Shown here piece after piece: positions 43,940 to 51,777 of a stretch of DNA of 64,000 bases. The stretch covers positions 4,078,001 to 4,142,000 of the forward strand of contig NZ_SOBN01000001.1 in the NCBI RefSeq assembly GCF_004365705.1. Reading direction: 5' to 3'. Source of the stretch: Streptomyces sp. 846.5. Its GTDB lineage: Bacteria; Actinomycetota; Actinomycetes; Streptomycetales; Streptomycetaceae. How positions within the stretch are numbered: the stretch's first letter is position 1; each line of letters begins with the position of its first letter. The notes beneath the pieces were generated by a model. That model was given only the letters and a program-made list of their open reading frames with translations. It had not been told where the DNA came from and made no database searches. Made by a program: the position numbers and the translations under genes.

Positions 43940-44506
43940 TCAGCGCCGCGTCTCGTACCTGGTCAGGAGCACGCCGCCGGGAAGCGTCCGGGTCTCGACC
44001 AGGTTCAGGTTCACCCAGCTGTCCAGCGCGGTGAAGAACGGCGTGCCGCTGCCCACCAGGACCGGGTGGGTGGCGATCGCGTACTCGTCGATCAGCCCGG
44101 CGCGCATGGCCGCCCCGGCGAGCGTTGCGCCGCCGATGTTCATCGGGCCGCCGTCCTCGGCCTTGAGCCGGGTGATCTCGGCGATCGCGTCGCCGGTGAC
44201 CAGGCGGGTGTTCCAGTCGACCTTGTCGATCGTCGAGGAGAACACCACCTTCGGCGTGTCCCGCCAGTTCCGCGCGAACGCGATCTCCGCCGGGGTGGCG
44301 TCGGGCTGCTGGTCGCCGGTCGGCCAGTAGGAGCTCATCGTCTGCCACAGCTTGCGCCCGTACAGCGCCAGGCCACTCGCCTGCTCGTGGTCCAGCCACC
44401 ACTGGAACAGCTCGTCGCTCGGCGGTCCGCTCCAGCCGATGTCGTCGCCGGCCGCGGCGATGTAGCCGTCCAGGGTCAGGTTCATGCCGTAGATCAGTTT
44501 CCGCAT
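43940..44506 (-). CDS. Dihydrofolate reductase-fold (RibD C-terminal-like) protein
   Basis: A 188-residue NADPH-binding reductase-like protein of the RibD C-terminal/DHFR fold family, MRKLIYGMNLTLDGYIAAAG. The nucleotide-binding GGPMNIGGATLAGAAMRAGL lies near residues 118-137, followed by LIDEYAIATHPVLVGSGTPFF. Length is usual for the family, whose physiological substrate is generally unknown. The methyltransferase gene upstream overlaps its start by 13 nt, so the two are co-transcribed. Confidence 0.9.
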   Translation of the reverse strand: MRKLIYGMNLTLDGYIAAAGDDIGWSGPPSDELFQWWLDHEQASGLALYGRKLWQTMSSYWPTGDQQPDATPAEIAFARNWRDTPKVVFSSTIDKVDWNTRLVTGDAIAEITRLKAEDGGPMNIGGATLAGAAMRAGLIDEYAIATHPVLVGSGTPFFTALDSWVNLNLVETRTLPGGVLLTRYETRR

Positions 44507-45225
44507 GGCTCAGCCTTCCGTTCGTGGGTGTCCGGCGTAAAGACCAGCGTGGCGCAGGCTGCTTCTCGGAGCACTGGCTGGTTCTTGGCAGCCAGCAGTT
44601 GCAGCTCCTGGAACTGCCGCTTGTCGGTGGGCTTCGGCCGGCACAGAACCCGGGCGACCTCGCGTACGCCGACGTCGCGCAGCAGCCCGGCCAGGTGGTC
44701 GGGCGACCAACGGTAGGCCGTCACCACCGAGTGGTCGAAGGACTGCGACGGGATGGCAGGGTCGTCGGTCGAGAAGCAGCTGATCAGCAACTGGCCGCCG
44801 GGGGCCAGGACCCGGGCAATCTCTGCGACCACGGACGGCAGGTCCTGCGGCGGGGTGTGGATGATCGAGTACCGCGAGAGCACCCCGCCCAGGACACCGT
44901 CCGCGATGTCCAGCGCTGCCATCGAGCCCACCTCGAATCGCAGACCCGGGTTGGCCTCCCGGGCCAGCCCGATCATTGCGGGCGAGGCGTCGACGCCGAA
45001 GGCAGGCAGCCCCAACCCGCGCAGATGGGCGGTGACATGCCCCGGCCCGCACCCCAGATCTGCGACCTCGCCCTCACCACCCGCACGCACGGACTCGGCG
45101 AACGCAGCGAGCAGAGCCCGCTCCAGCGGTCGGTCGCGCAGGCTGTCGGTGAACTGCTGCGCGTAGCGTGCGGCGACGGCGTCATAGGCGTCGCGGGTGG
45201 CGTGGAGGGAGTCGAGTTCGACCAT
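44494..45225 (-). CDS. Class I SAM-dependent methyltransferase
   Basis: A 243-residue small-molecule-type methyltransferase. ATG 45225 gives MVELDSLHATRDAYDAVAAR. Motif I is VADLGCGPGHVTAHLRGLGL near residues 52-71, then FGVDASPAMIGLARE (motif post-I) and RVLAPGGQLLISCF near 138-151. It belongs to the Methyltransf_11/25 group. A longer upstream open frame only overlaps the SDR gene antisense. It shares an operon with the DHFR-fold gene. Confidence 0.9.
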   Translation of the reverse strand: MVELDSLHATRDAYDAVAARYAQQFTDSLRDRPLERALLAAFAESVRAGGEGEVADLGCGPGHVTAHLRGLGLPAFGVDASPAMIGLAREANPGLRFEVGSMAALDIADGVLGGVLSRYSIIHTPPQDLPSVVAEIARVLAPGGQLLISCFSTDDPAIPSQSFDHSVVTAYRWSPDHLAGLLRDVGVREVARVLCRPKPTDKRQFQELQLLAAKNQPVLREAACATLVFTPDTHERKAEPCGN

Positions 45226-45283
45226 TCGGGGGACTGTAGCGGACGCCACTGACACGTTGGCTGCGCGCGGAGGGGGTGGGCGG

Positions 45284-45991
45284 TTACCAGGGCAGTGGGC
45301 CCTTGGCGTCGGTGTAGGTGCCGGTGGGGCCGTCCGGGGTGAGCCGGGCCATGCGGACGATGATCTCGGCGCCCTGTTCGACGGTCTGGGTGCCGGTGTT
45401 GCCGTTGAGGTCCGTCTTGGTGAAGCCGGGCTCGACGGCGTTGATGCGCATGGTCGGGAACGCCTTGGCGTACTGCACGGTGACCATGTTGACGGCGGCC
45501 TTGGAGGCCGGGTAGGCGACGCCGGGGTAGGCGTAGGTCGGGGTGTCGGTGGTGGTGACCCGGGTGAGCGAGGCCAGGCCGCTGCTGAGGTTGACGATGA
45601 CGGGGGCGGCGGAGCGCTGCAGCAGCGGGAGGAACGCGTGGGTGACGCGTACCGTGCCGAAGACATTGGTGTCGAATGTGCTCCGCATCAGGTCGGCGGT
45701 GAGGTCAGCGGCGCTGATGATGCCGTTGTCCTCGGCCCGCTCCTCCACGCCGGCGTTGTTGACCAGCACGTCCAGGCCGCCGTCGGCCTCGATGGTCTTC
45801 GCCGCGGCGGCGACCGAGGCGTCGTCGGTGATGTCGATGACGACCAGCCGCGCGCCCAGCTGCTCGGCGGCGCGACGGCCGCGCTCCGGGTCCCGGCTGC
45901 CGATGTACACGGTGTGGCCTGCGGCGATGAGTTGACGGGCGGCCTCGTAGCCGAGCCCCTTGTTCGCTCCGGTGATCAGTGTCGTGGTCAT
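45284..45991 (-). CDS. Short-chain dehydrogenase/reductase
   Basis: A 235-residue NAD(P)-dependent oxidoreductase with TGANKGLGYEAARQL near residues 7-21 (TGxxxGxG), LVNNAG near 80-85, the Ser in VNLSSGLASL near 135 and the catalytic YPASK near 160-164. It is of the carbonyl reductase-like SDR type. It is divergent from an XRE-family regulator gene; the dyad in their 101-bp spacer suggests control by that regulator. Confidence 0.93.
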   Translation of the reverse strand: MTTTLITGANKGLGYEAARQLIAAGHTVYIGSRDPERGRRAAEQLGARLVVIDITDDASVAAAAKTIEADGGLDVLVNNAGVEERAEDNGIISAADLTADLMRSTFDTNVFGTVRVTHAFLPLLQRSAAPVIVNLSSGLASLTRVTTTDTPTYAYPGVAYPASKAAVNMVTVQYAKAFPTMRINAVEPGFTKTDLNGNTGTQTVEQGAEIIVRMARLTPDGPTGTYTDAKGPLPW

Positions 45992-46039
45992 GCCTCCACG
46001 ATGCTGCGCGGCGATGCCGTCAGCCAGGCGTCCGGTCTT

Positions 46040-46060
46040 CCTGGGACTGCCAGTACCAGG
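46040..46060. promoter_or_regulatory. Operator-like dyad between SDR and XRE genes
   Basis: Half-sites CCTGG-n-ACTG (46040-46049) and CAGT-n-CCAGG (46051-46060) are exact reverse complements apart from the two n positions, around one central base. It lies in the divergent promoter spacer and is the likely binding site of the XRE-family protein. Confidence 0.65.
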
Positions 46061-46092
46061 CACCCGCGGGCGGCGCGGTGCACAGTGGTGGC

Positions 46093-46944
46093 ATGGCGAC
46101 CACGGAGTTCGGGCGGACGGTGCGGCGCTGGCGTGACCGGGTCCCGCCGGAGGCGGCCGGGCTGCCGGCCGGCGGCCATCGGCGCGCGGCCGGGCTGCGC
46201 CGCGAGGAGCTGGCGCTGCTGGCCGGGATCTCGGTCGACTATGTCACCCGCCTCGAACAGGGCCGGGCGGCCAACCCGTCGGAGCAGGTGGTCGAAGCGC
46301 TGGGGCGGGCGCTGCGACTGAACGGGGAAGAGCGTGAGCATCTGTTCCGGGTCGCCGGGCTGGTCGCGCCGGGCCGGGGCACGGTGCCCGCGTACATCAC
46401 GCCCAGCGTGCAGAGGATGCTGGACCGGCTGACCGGGACGCCGGTCGCGGTCTCCGACGCGGCGTGGACGCTGTTGCTGGCCAACCCGCTCTACACCGCG
46501 TTGATGGGTGAACGGCACGGCAAGGAGCGCAACGGGGCGTGGCGGAACTTCCTCGGCTCGGGCAGCCGGGTCCGCCACACCCCCGAGTCCCGGCGGGCGT
46601 TGGAGACCGCGGTCGTCTCCGATCTGCGGGCGACGGCGAGCCGCTACCCGGCGGACCCGCGGCTGCGGCGTCTGATCGCCGATCTGCGCGGAAACAGCGA
46701 GCGGTTCGCTGAGCTGTGGGACTCCGGCGCGGTGGGACACCAGGAGGCCTCGCGCAAGACCATCGACCACCCGCAGGTGGGATCGCTGACGCTGGACTGC
46801 GACGTGCTCAGCGTCGCGGGCAGCGATCTGCGGATCATGGTCTACACGGCCGAACCCGGCACCGAGGACGCCGAACGGCTGGCGCTGCTGGCGGTGATCG
46901 GCACGCAGGCACTGGTGAAAGTCGCCGGCGAGGGCCTCGGGTGA
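46093..46944 (+). CDS. XRE/MmyB-type transcriptional regulator
   Basis: A 283-residue regulator. The N-terminal helix-turn-helix is RRAAGLRREELALLAGISVD near residues 30-49 followed by YVTRLEQGRAANPSEQVVEA. The C-terminal MmyB-like ligand-binding domain starts near ITPSVQRMLDRLTGTPVAVS (100-120) and carries NFLGSG, TASRYPADPRL and NSERFAELWDSGAV. Such proteins are common in Streptomyces next to a divergent SDR gene and bind fatty-acid-like ligands. A 44-codon frame overlapping its end is not considered real. Confidence 0.92.
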   Translation: MATTEFGRTVRRWRDRVPPEAAGLPAGGHRRAAGLRREELALLAGISVDYVTRLEQGRAANPSEQVVEALGRALRLNGEEREHLFRVAGLVAPGRGTVPAYITPSVQRMLDRLTGTPVAVSDAAWTLLLANPLYTALMGERHGKERNGAWRNFLGSGSRVRHTPESRRALETAVVSDLRATASRYPADPRLRRLIADLRGNSERFAELWDSGAVGHQEASRKTIDHPQVGSLTLDCDVLSVAGSDLRIMVYTAEPGTEDAERLALLAVIGTQALVKVAGEGLG

Positions 46945-47108
46945 AGCCGTGGCGGAGCGCCGAGGCGGTGCGGCAGGTGGTGGCCCTGACCACCCGGCTG
47001 TTCCCGTTGCTGCCCGGTGGGTCGGACAGCAACGGGCCGGACAGCAACGGGTCGGGCGGTGGCGGTACCGGCTGATCCGCCTGCGGGGGAGGCACTGCTG
47101 ACCGCTGG

Positions 47109-48053
47109 TCAGGGCAGCAGGACGATCTTTCCGCGGCCGCCGCCCTGCTCGCCGAGCCGGTGGGCGGCGGCGGCGTCCGCCAGCGGGAAGGTGGCGCGGA
47201 CCGGGGCGGACAGGGTGCCCGCCGCGTGCAGGGCGAGCGCCCGGGCCAGGCCCTCGGTGGCGGTGTCGGCGCTGCCGCCGCTGGTGAAGGCGACTCCGAG
47301 CGGGCCCGCCTCCTGGGGGTCGGCGATGGTGATGACCCGTTCGGGGCCGCCCACCAGCGCCACGGAGTCCGCCAGGACCCCGGCGCCGCTGGCGTGCAGC
47401 ACCGCGGTCACCGGCTCGCCGTCCGCTGCCTCGCGGACCCGGTCGATCACCCCGTCCCCGTAGCGCACCGGGGTGGCGCCCAGCTCGCGCAGCGCCTCCT
47501 GGTCCCGCTCCCCCGCCGTGCCGATCACCCGGATGCCGTCCGCGACCGCGAACTGGACGGCCATGGTGCCGACCGCACCGGCGGCGCCGTGGATCAGCAG
47601 GGTCTCCCCCGGCTTCAGGTTCAGCAGCCCCAGTGCCCGTACCGACGTTTCGGCGGCGACCGGAAGTGCCGCTGCGGTCGCCACCGGGAGGTCGGCGGGC
47701 CGGGCGGCCAGGGTGGCGGCCTCCGCGAGGGCGTACTCGGCGTAGGCGGCCACGGCCGAACCGAACACCTCGTCGCCGATCTGCCAGGAGTCGACGCCGG
47801 GACCGGTGGCGACCACCGTTCCGGCCGCCTCCAGGCCCAGGACATGCGGGAAGTTCACCGGGAAGACCCCCTGCATGAATCCGCGTCGGATCTTCCAGTC
47901 GAGCGGGTTGACGGCCGCGGCGGCGACGCGGAGCAGGACCTGCCCGGGGCCTGGCTGTGGGACGGCCTCGTCGGTGAGCCGCAGTTCGTCGGGTTCGCCG
48001 TACGCGCCGAAGGAGACGGCCTTGGCGTTGGTGGGGAGGGTCTGGTCGGACAT
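47109..48053 (-). CDS. NADP-dependent medium-chain (quinone oxidoreductase-like) reductase
   Basis: A 314-residue zinc-free MDR-family protein, MSDQTLPTNAKAVSFGAYGE. The GroES-like N domain has NFPHVLGLEAAGTVVATGPG near residues 67-86. The Rossmann part has LLIHGAAGAVGTMAVQFAVA near 145-164. The zinc-ligand cysteine and structural Cys lobe of true alcohol dehydrogenases are absent. Substrate unknown. It precedes the membrane-protein gene on the same strand but with a 157-bp gap. Confidence 0.9.
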   Translation of the reverse strand: MSDQTLPTNAKAVSFGAYGEPDELRLTDEAVPQPGPGQVLLRVAAAAVNPLDWKIRRGFMQGVFPVNFPHVLGLEAAGTVVATGPGVDSWQIGDEVFGSAVAAYAEYALAEAATLAARPADLPVATAAALPVAAETSVRALGLLNLKPGETLLIHGAAGAVGTMAVQFAVADGIRVIGTAGERDQEALRELGATPVRYGDGVIDRVREAADGEPVTAVLHASGAGVLADSVALVGGPERVITIADPQEAGPLGVAFTSGGSADTATEGLARALALHAAGTLSAPVRATFPLADAAAAHRLGEQGGGRGKIVLLP

Positions 48054-48210
48054 CGTGATCGCCTTCGTCCTGGAGTAGTGGGGTCGTGAAGCGGTGAAGC
48101 CGTGAAGCCGAGTGCGGGGCGGGGGTTCCGCTCCCAGGACGAGAGTTCCACGGGACGGCCGGGGCGACGAGCGGAGCGCTTTCCCTAGGATCGGAAATCC
48201 TGGGATCCGG

Positions 48211-48900
48211 TCACACGGCGGTACCGACGCCCTTCGGGCGGGACCGGCAGGTGGCCGACTGCTCGTCGGCACGGCCCCGGCGGAGCAGGGAGAGGGCCAA
48301 CGGGCCGAAGGCAGCACTGTAGAGCAGGGCGCCGACCGGCATCAGGTCCAGGCTCGCCGCCATGACCAGGGTGCCCAGCAGGATGCAGACGGGTGCATAC
48401 AGGCCGATGCGGCGGGGGCGGCCGAGGGCGAGTGCGCCGGTGAGCAGGAGCAGTCCGAGGTAGAAGAACGCCGGGACGACCGAGTAGAGCAGCGGGGTGA
48501 CCCCCGGGTGGCTCTGGAAGTGGTCGTAGCGGGTGTTCATGGCGGCCCGGTCGGCGGAGACGGCCCCCACGTAGAGGTCGACGGCGGCCTGGCCGAGGAC
48601 GGCGCCGATGCCGAGCAGGCTGAGGACGGCGCCTGCCGTGGCGGTCGCCCGGCGGGCGGGCCCGGAGCCGGCAGCCGTGCGACGGAGCGTGAGCACGGCG
48701 GGGACGAAGCAGAGCAGGCCCAGGATCAGCAGGATGTGGCCCGCCGTCCACCCCGGGCCCGGGCCGTGGTGTCCGTCGAGCAGCCGGACCACGCCGTAGC
48801 CGAGCAGCAGCAGGGGTCCGGCCAGGAGGGCGGTGCCCGTGGTGGTCAACTCGCCTGCGGTGTAGGGGTGCTGGGTGCTGATCTGCGGCGTCCGGGTCAT
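48211..48900 (-). CDS. Polytopic membrane protein, unknown
   Basis: A 229-residue protein with six hydrophobic segments, such as ALLAGPLLLLGYGVVRLL, ILLILGLLCFVPAVLTL, AGAVLSLLGIGAVLGQAAVD, VVPAFFYLGLLLLTGALAL and VCILLGTLVMAASLDLMPVG. No family motif is recognised. It is divergent from an AraC-type regulator, and phased repeats lie in the spacer, so that regulator may control it. Confidence 0.8.
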   Translation of the reverse strand: MTRTPQISTQHPYTAGELTTTGTALLAGPLLLLGYGVVRLLDGHHGPGPGWTAGHILLILGLLCFVPAVLTLRRTAAGSGPARRATATAGAVLSLLGIGAVLGQAAVDLYVGAVSADRAAMNTRYDHFQSHPGVTPLLYSVVPAFFYLGLLLLTGALALGRPRRIGLYAPVCILLGTLVMAASLDLMPVGALLYSAAFGPLALSLLRRGRADEQSATCRSRPKGVGTAV

Positions 48901-48945
48901 GGGGGAAGCATCCCGGGGGCCGCTGCCCGGGCACATCGGTCATGT

Positions 48946-48975
48946 CCCTGAGCCGCCCCTGAGTCGACCCCTGAG
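48946..48975. promoter_or_regulatory. Three helically phased CCCTGAG repeats
   Basis: CCCTGAG at 48946-48952, 48957-48963 and 48969-48975, spaced 11 and 12 bp, in the 89-bp divergent spacer between the membrane-protein gene and the AraC-type gene. Same-orientation, one-turn spacing suits AraC-family DNA binding. Confidence 0.6.
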
Positions 48976-48989
48976 GCGATACTGGGGAC

Positions 48990-49751
48990 ATGTACCAGGA
49001 GCGGGCGGCGGCCGCGGTGCCCGGCGCGGTGCTGTGGACGCGCAGTACCGGGCCGGACGGCGAGCGGTTCAGGGTGCTCCCCGACGGCTGTATGGACCTG
49101 CTCTGGATGGGCGGGGTGCTGGCGGTCGCGGGGCCGGACACCGTGGCGCATCTGGGGGAGAGCGGGGCCGGGGACAGCATCACCGGTCTGCGGTTCGCTC
49201 CGGGGACGGCGGCATCGGTGCTCGGCGTGCCGGCCTGGGAGCTGCGGGACCGCAGGGTCGCCCTGGACGGACTCTGGCCGGACCGGGTGGTCCGGGAGCT
49301 GACGGAGCGGCTGGCGGCCGCGGCGGATCCGGCCGCTGAACTGGAGGCCGTCGCGGTGCCGCGACTGCGCGGGGCCGAGCTGGACCGGGTCCGCGCCGGG
49401 GTGCTGGACGGCCTGCGGCGCGGGGTGCGGGTGGCCGCACTGGCGGACGAGTTGGGGTTGAGCGAGCGACAGTTGCGGCGGCGCTGCCTGGAGTTGTTCG
49501 GCTACGGGCCCAAGGTGCTGGACCGGGTGCTGCGGCTGGACCGGGCGCTGGCCGCGGCGCGGAGCGGTGCGCCGTTCGCGCGGGTCGCGGCGGACGCGGG
49601 CTACGCCGACCAGCCGCATCTGGCCCGTGAGGTGCGGGCGCTGGCCGGCGTGCCGCTGGGGGAGCTGCTCGGGGTGGGTTCGGTGGATCAGGACGACAGT
49701 GGGGCGAAGAGGTCGGTGGGGTTGCCGTCCGGATCGAGGACGACGGCGTAG
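48990..49751 (+). CDS. AraC-family transcriptional regulator
   Basis: A 253-residue regulator. The N-terminal effector region contains FRVLPDGCMDLLWMGG near residues 27-42, typical of the DUF6597-type AraC group. The C-terminal DNA-binding domain has RVAALADELGLSERQLRRRC near 149-168 and the second helix-turn-helix FARVAADAGYADQPHLAREV near 193-212. It overlaps the convergent VOC gene by 64 bp. Repeats CCCTGAG lie just upstream. Confidence 0.92.
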   Translation: MYQERAAAAVPGAVLWTRSTGPDGERFRVLPDGCMDLLWMGGVLAVAGPDTVAHLGESGAGDSITGLRFAPGTAASVLGVPAWELRDRRVALDGLWPDRVVRELTERLAAAADPAAELEAVAVPRLRGAELDRVRAGVLDGLRRGVRVAALADELGLSERQLRRRCLELFGYGPKVLDRVLRLDRALAAARSGAPFARVAADAGYADQPHLAREVRALAGVPLGELLGVGSVDQDDSGAKRSVGLPSGSRTTA

Positions 49752-50083
49752 CGCTGCCCCCAGAAGGCGTCCCAGGGCTCCCGGTGCGAGCGGTGGCCGG
49801 CCGCGGTGAGCTCCGCGTACACCTTGTCGACCTCGGCGGGGTCGTCGCAGCGGAAGGCGAGCGCGCTGCGATGACCGCCCTGCGGCGGCGTCCATCCGGG
49901 GTCGACGCTCCGCACGGTCTCGACGGTGTCCCAGGCGACCCGGAATCCGCCGGGCAGCACGGCTTCGACATGCGGCTCACCCTCGGCCCCGGCAGGGATG
50001 CCGAGACCGAGGCGCCGGTAGAAGTCGAGCGCGGCCGCCATGTCGGCGGTGACGATGCTGATGAGATCAAGTCGGGGAGTCAT
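49688..50083 (-). CDS. VOC-superfamily (glyoxalase-like) protein
   Basis: A 131-residue small metalloprotein-fold protein, MTPRLDLISIVTADMAAALD. Two beta-alpha-beta-beta-beta modules are visible: ALDFYRRLGLGIP...VEAVLPGGFRVAWD and HRSALAFRCDDPAEVDKVYA...RYAVVLDPDGNPTDLFAPLS. The last is the hallmark C-terminal block. Its 3' end overlaps the AraC gene by 64 bp on the opposite strand. The substrate is unknown. Confidence 0.9.
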   Translation of the reverse strand: MTPRLDLISIVTADMAAALDFYRRLGLGIPAGAEGEPHVEAVLPGGFRVAWDTVETVRSVDPGWTPPQGGHRSALAFRCDDPAEVDKVYAELTAAGHRSHREPWDAFWGQRYAVVLDPDGNPTDLFAPLSS

Positions 50084-50092
50084 ACGGCCACG

Positions 50093-50553
50093 CTAGGCGG
50101 CAGGAGCCCCACCGGTCTTGAACGAATCGGACGCGCCCGAGCCGAGGCTCAGGGCGAAGCGGCGGCAGACGTGGACGCAGGTGAACTCGGCTCGCAGCTC
50201 CGCCTCATGCTCCAGACCCGCATGCAGGAAAAGCGACGTCGGAGGCGGCTCTGGCCTGCGCGAGCAGCGCGGAGCCGATGCGGCAGCGTTGGTGGTCCGG
50301 GTGGACGGCGATTGTGTCGATGGTGGAGGGTCCGTCCTCGACGACGACAACGATGATTCCGATGACAGTTCCGTCGCCGGCGAGAGCCACAGGTTCGAAG
50401 CTGGGGGCAGCGATTGGCGTCTTTGACGTCAGTACGTCATCAAAGCAAGAACTGTTGAGGAACGACGGCACCCGGCAGCGCAGCCATGACTGCTCGTCGG
50501 CGGGGGTGTAGTCACGGATGGCGAAGGCGGGGGCGGTGACGTGGGTGATCCTT
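50093..50553 (-). pseudogene. Remnant of a GNAT acetyltransferase
   Basis: Reading minus from about 50553, one frame gives ITHVTAPAFAIRDYTPADEQ, SWLRCRVPSFLNSSCFDDVL and later IDTIAVHPDHQRCRIGSALL, a GNAT acetyl-CoA motif. No ATG, GTG or TTG start with a ribosome-binding site is seen before the conserved part. After SALLAQARAA the sequence leaves the frame near 50250 and continues in another as TSLFLHAGLEHEAELRAEF. It therefore lacks a start and is frameshifted. Confidence 0.65.
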
Positions 50554-50770
50554 GAGGTCTGCTGTGCTCTGAGGGCAGGTGGGCAGCGCGCGGGAGGCGC
50601 GTGCGCGCGGTGTCGGGATCACGCTGTGGAGTCTGGGCGGGGTGCCTGGGCGCAGGCAAACGTTTTTGCGTGAGAGGCGGAAGTCAGTAACTCGATCGAG
50701 TGAAGTGCGTCCGAATGCAGCAAAATGCCATGAAATGCCTTTCTGGCGTGGCGAACGGAGGTGATTCGCA

Positions 50771-51244
50771 ATGAGCGAATACGAGATGCCGCCCGCTGGG
50801 GCGGTTCGTCCGGACGCGATCGACATCAGCGACTTTGTCTACGCCGCGACGGGGGCGAAGGTGCGGAGGCTGACGCTGCCGGACGGGAGCCACTGGTTCC
50901 CGGTCATGGATGTCTGCCGCGAACTCGGCCACAGCAATGTGACGGAGGCGGTTCGGCGACATGTTCCGGAGCGTATGCGACGCGTAGCCGGAAGCTTCAT
51001 TTCCCGTGAATCTTGGGAGGTCATGGCTGGTCAGGGCCTTAAGAAGAACATGGTGATGCTTAGCCTGAACGGCCTCGTGAGACTTGTGAACGGCTCGGTG
51101 AAGCCTGACTGCGAGCCGTTCAAGAACTGGGTCACCGAGGTTGTGGTCGCGGTTCAGCGGACCGGTTCCTACTCCCTTGAGCGTGCTGCCGCAGCACCGG
51201 CGGAGGGCAATCGAACGACGGGATATCCCTGCCGGACCCGGTGA
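50771..51244 (+). CDS. Bro-N antirepressor-like protein, N-terminal part
   Basis: ATG 50771 has a near-ideal ribosome-binding site (GGAGGTGA, near 50757). The 157-residue product contains a Bro-N domain: IDISDFVYAATGAKVRRLTL, WFPVMDVCRELGHSNVTEAV (about residues 42-61) and MVMLSLNGLVRLVNGSVKP, PFKNWVTEVVVAVQRTGSYS. The frame ends at 51244 with an unrelated-looking tail GYPCRTR. Homologues in streptomycetes are single proteins of 270-300 residues, so this is probably the first part of a gene split by a frameshift near 51200-51240. The stop overlaps the GTG of the second part. Confidence 0.8.
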   Translation: MSEYEMPPAGAVRPDAIDISDFVYAATGAKVRRLTLPDGSHWFPVMDVCRELGHSNVTEAVRRHVPERMRRVAGSFISRESWEVMAGQGLKKNMVMLSLNGLVRLVNGSVKPDCEPFKNWVTEVVVAVQRTGSYSLERAAAAPAEGNRTTGYPCRTR

Positions 51245-51687
51245 TGGATGTCATCGTCCGGCTGGAGGAGCGTAATGCGCGGCTGGACGAGGAGTTCGCG
51301 ACGCTCCGCAGCGAAGAGCTGAGGATGCAGCGTGAGATGCTCGCGACAATGGGACGGTTGGCGGATTCGGCGGAGCGGATCGCATTCGCTCTGGCGGGTG
51401 ACCGGGACCGGTCGCAGCCAGTGAAGGTGACGGCGGATCAGGTGTTGTCGGGGTGGCGGGCCAGGCTGGTCATCACGGCTGATGTGTGGGCAGTGGCGGA
51501 GTGCATCGTGCCGCCCCTGGAGGAGCACGGCCGGGTTGCCTACAGCGTCGAGTCCATTGCCCATCGCACCGGGTTGACGCTCGACCGGGTTCGCGACTGC
51601 TTGCGTTTTCTGCAGAAGCGGGCCTGCATCAGGCAGATCGATGTGAGCCCGGACGGTGCTCCACGCTATGAGCTGGCCTGTCCGTAA
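51241..51687 (+). CDS. Bro-N antirepressor-like protein, C-terminal part in another frame
   Basis: A 148-residue frame starting GTG-ATG at the stop of the previous one. It begins MDVIVRLEERNARLDEEFAT, a helical segment, and continues RMQREMLATMGRLADSAERI. A winged-helix-like end reads YSVESIAHRTGLTLDRVRDC and LRFLQKRACIRQIDV. In intact homologues this directly follows the Bro-N domain, and the same frame is open upstream of the GTG through GISLPDP. It is either the second half of a broken gene or a coupled separate polypeptide. Confidence 0.7.
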   Translation: MMDVIVRLEERNARLDEEFATLRSEELRMQREMLATMGRLADSAERIAFALAGDRDRSQPVKVTADQVLSGWRARLVITADVWAVAECIVPPLEEHGRVAYSVESIAHRTGLTLDRVRDCLRFLQKRACIRQIDVSPDGAPRYELACP

Positions 51688-51777
51688 ACCCACCCCAGGG
51701 GCACCACCGGGCCGTCCCCTGGTGGTGTCGTCCCGGAGGCTGGCGCGGGCTGTGAAGCCGGCGGCTCGGGATCAGGC

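Noticed and set aside
46941..47075. A 44-codon frame overlapping the end of the XRE regulator gene
   Set aside because: The C-terminus is Asp-Ser-Asn-Gly/Gly repeats (SDSNGPDSNGSGGGG), there is no clear ribosome-binding site and no conserved motif.
50093..51687. A prophage or integrative element
   Set aside because: Only an antirepressor-like gene and a degraded GNAT are present. No integrase, terminase, capsid gene, tRNA attachment site or flanking direct repeat could be found.
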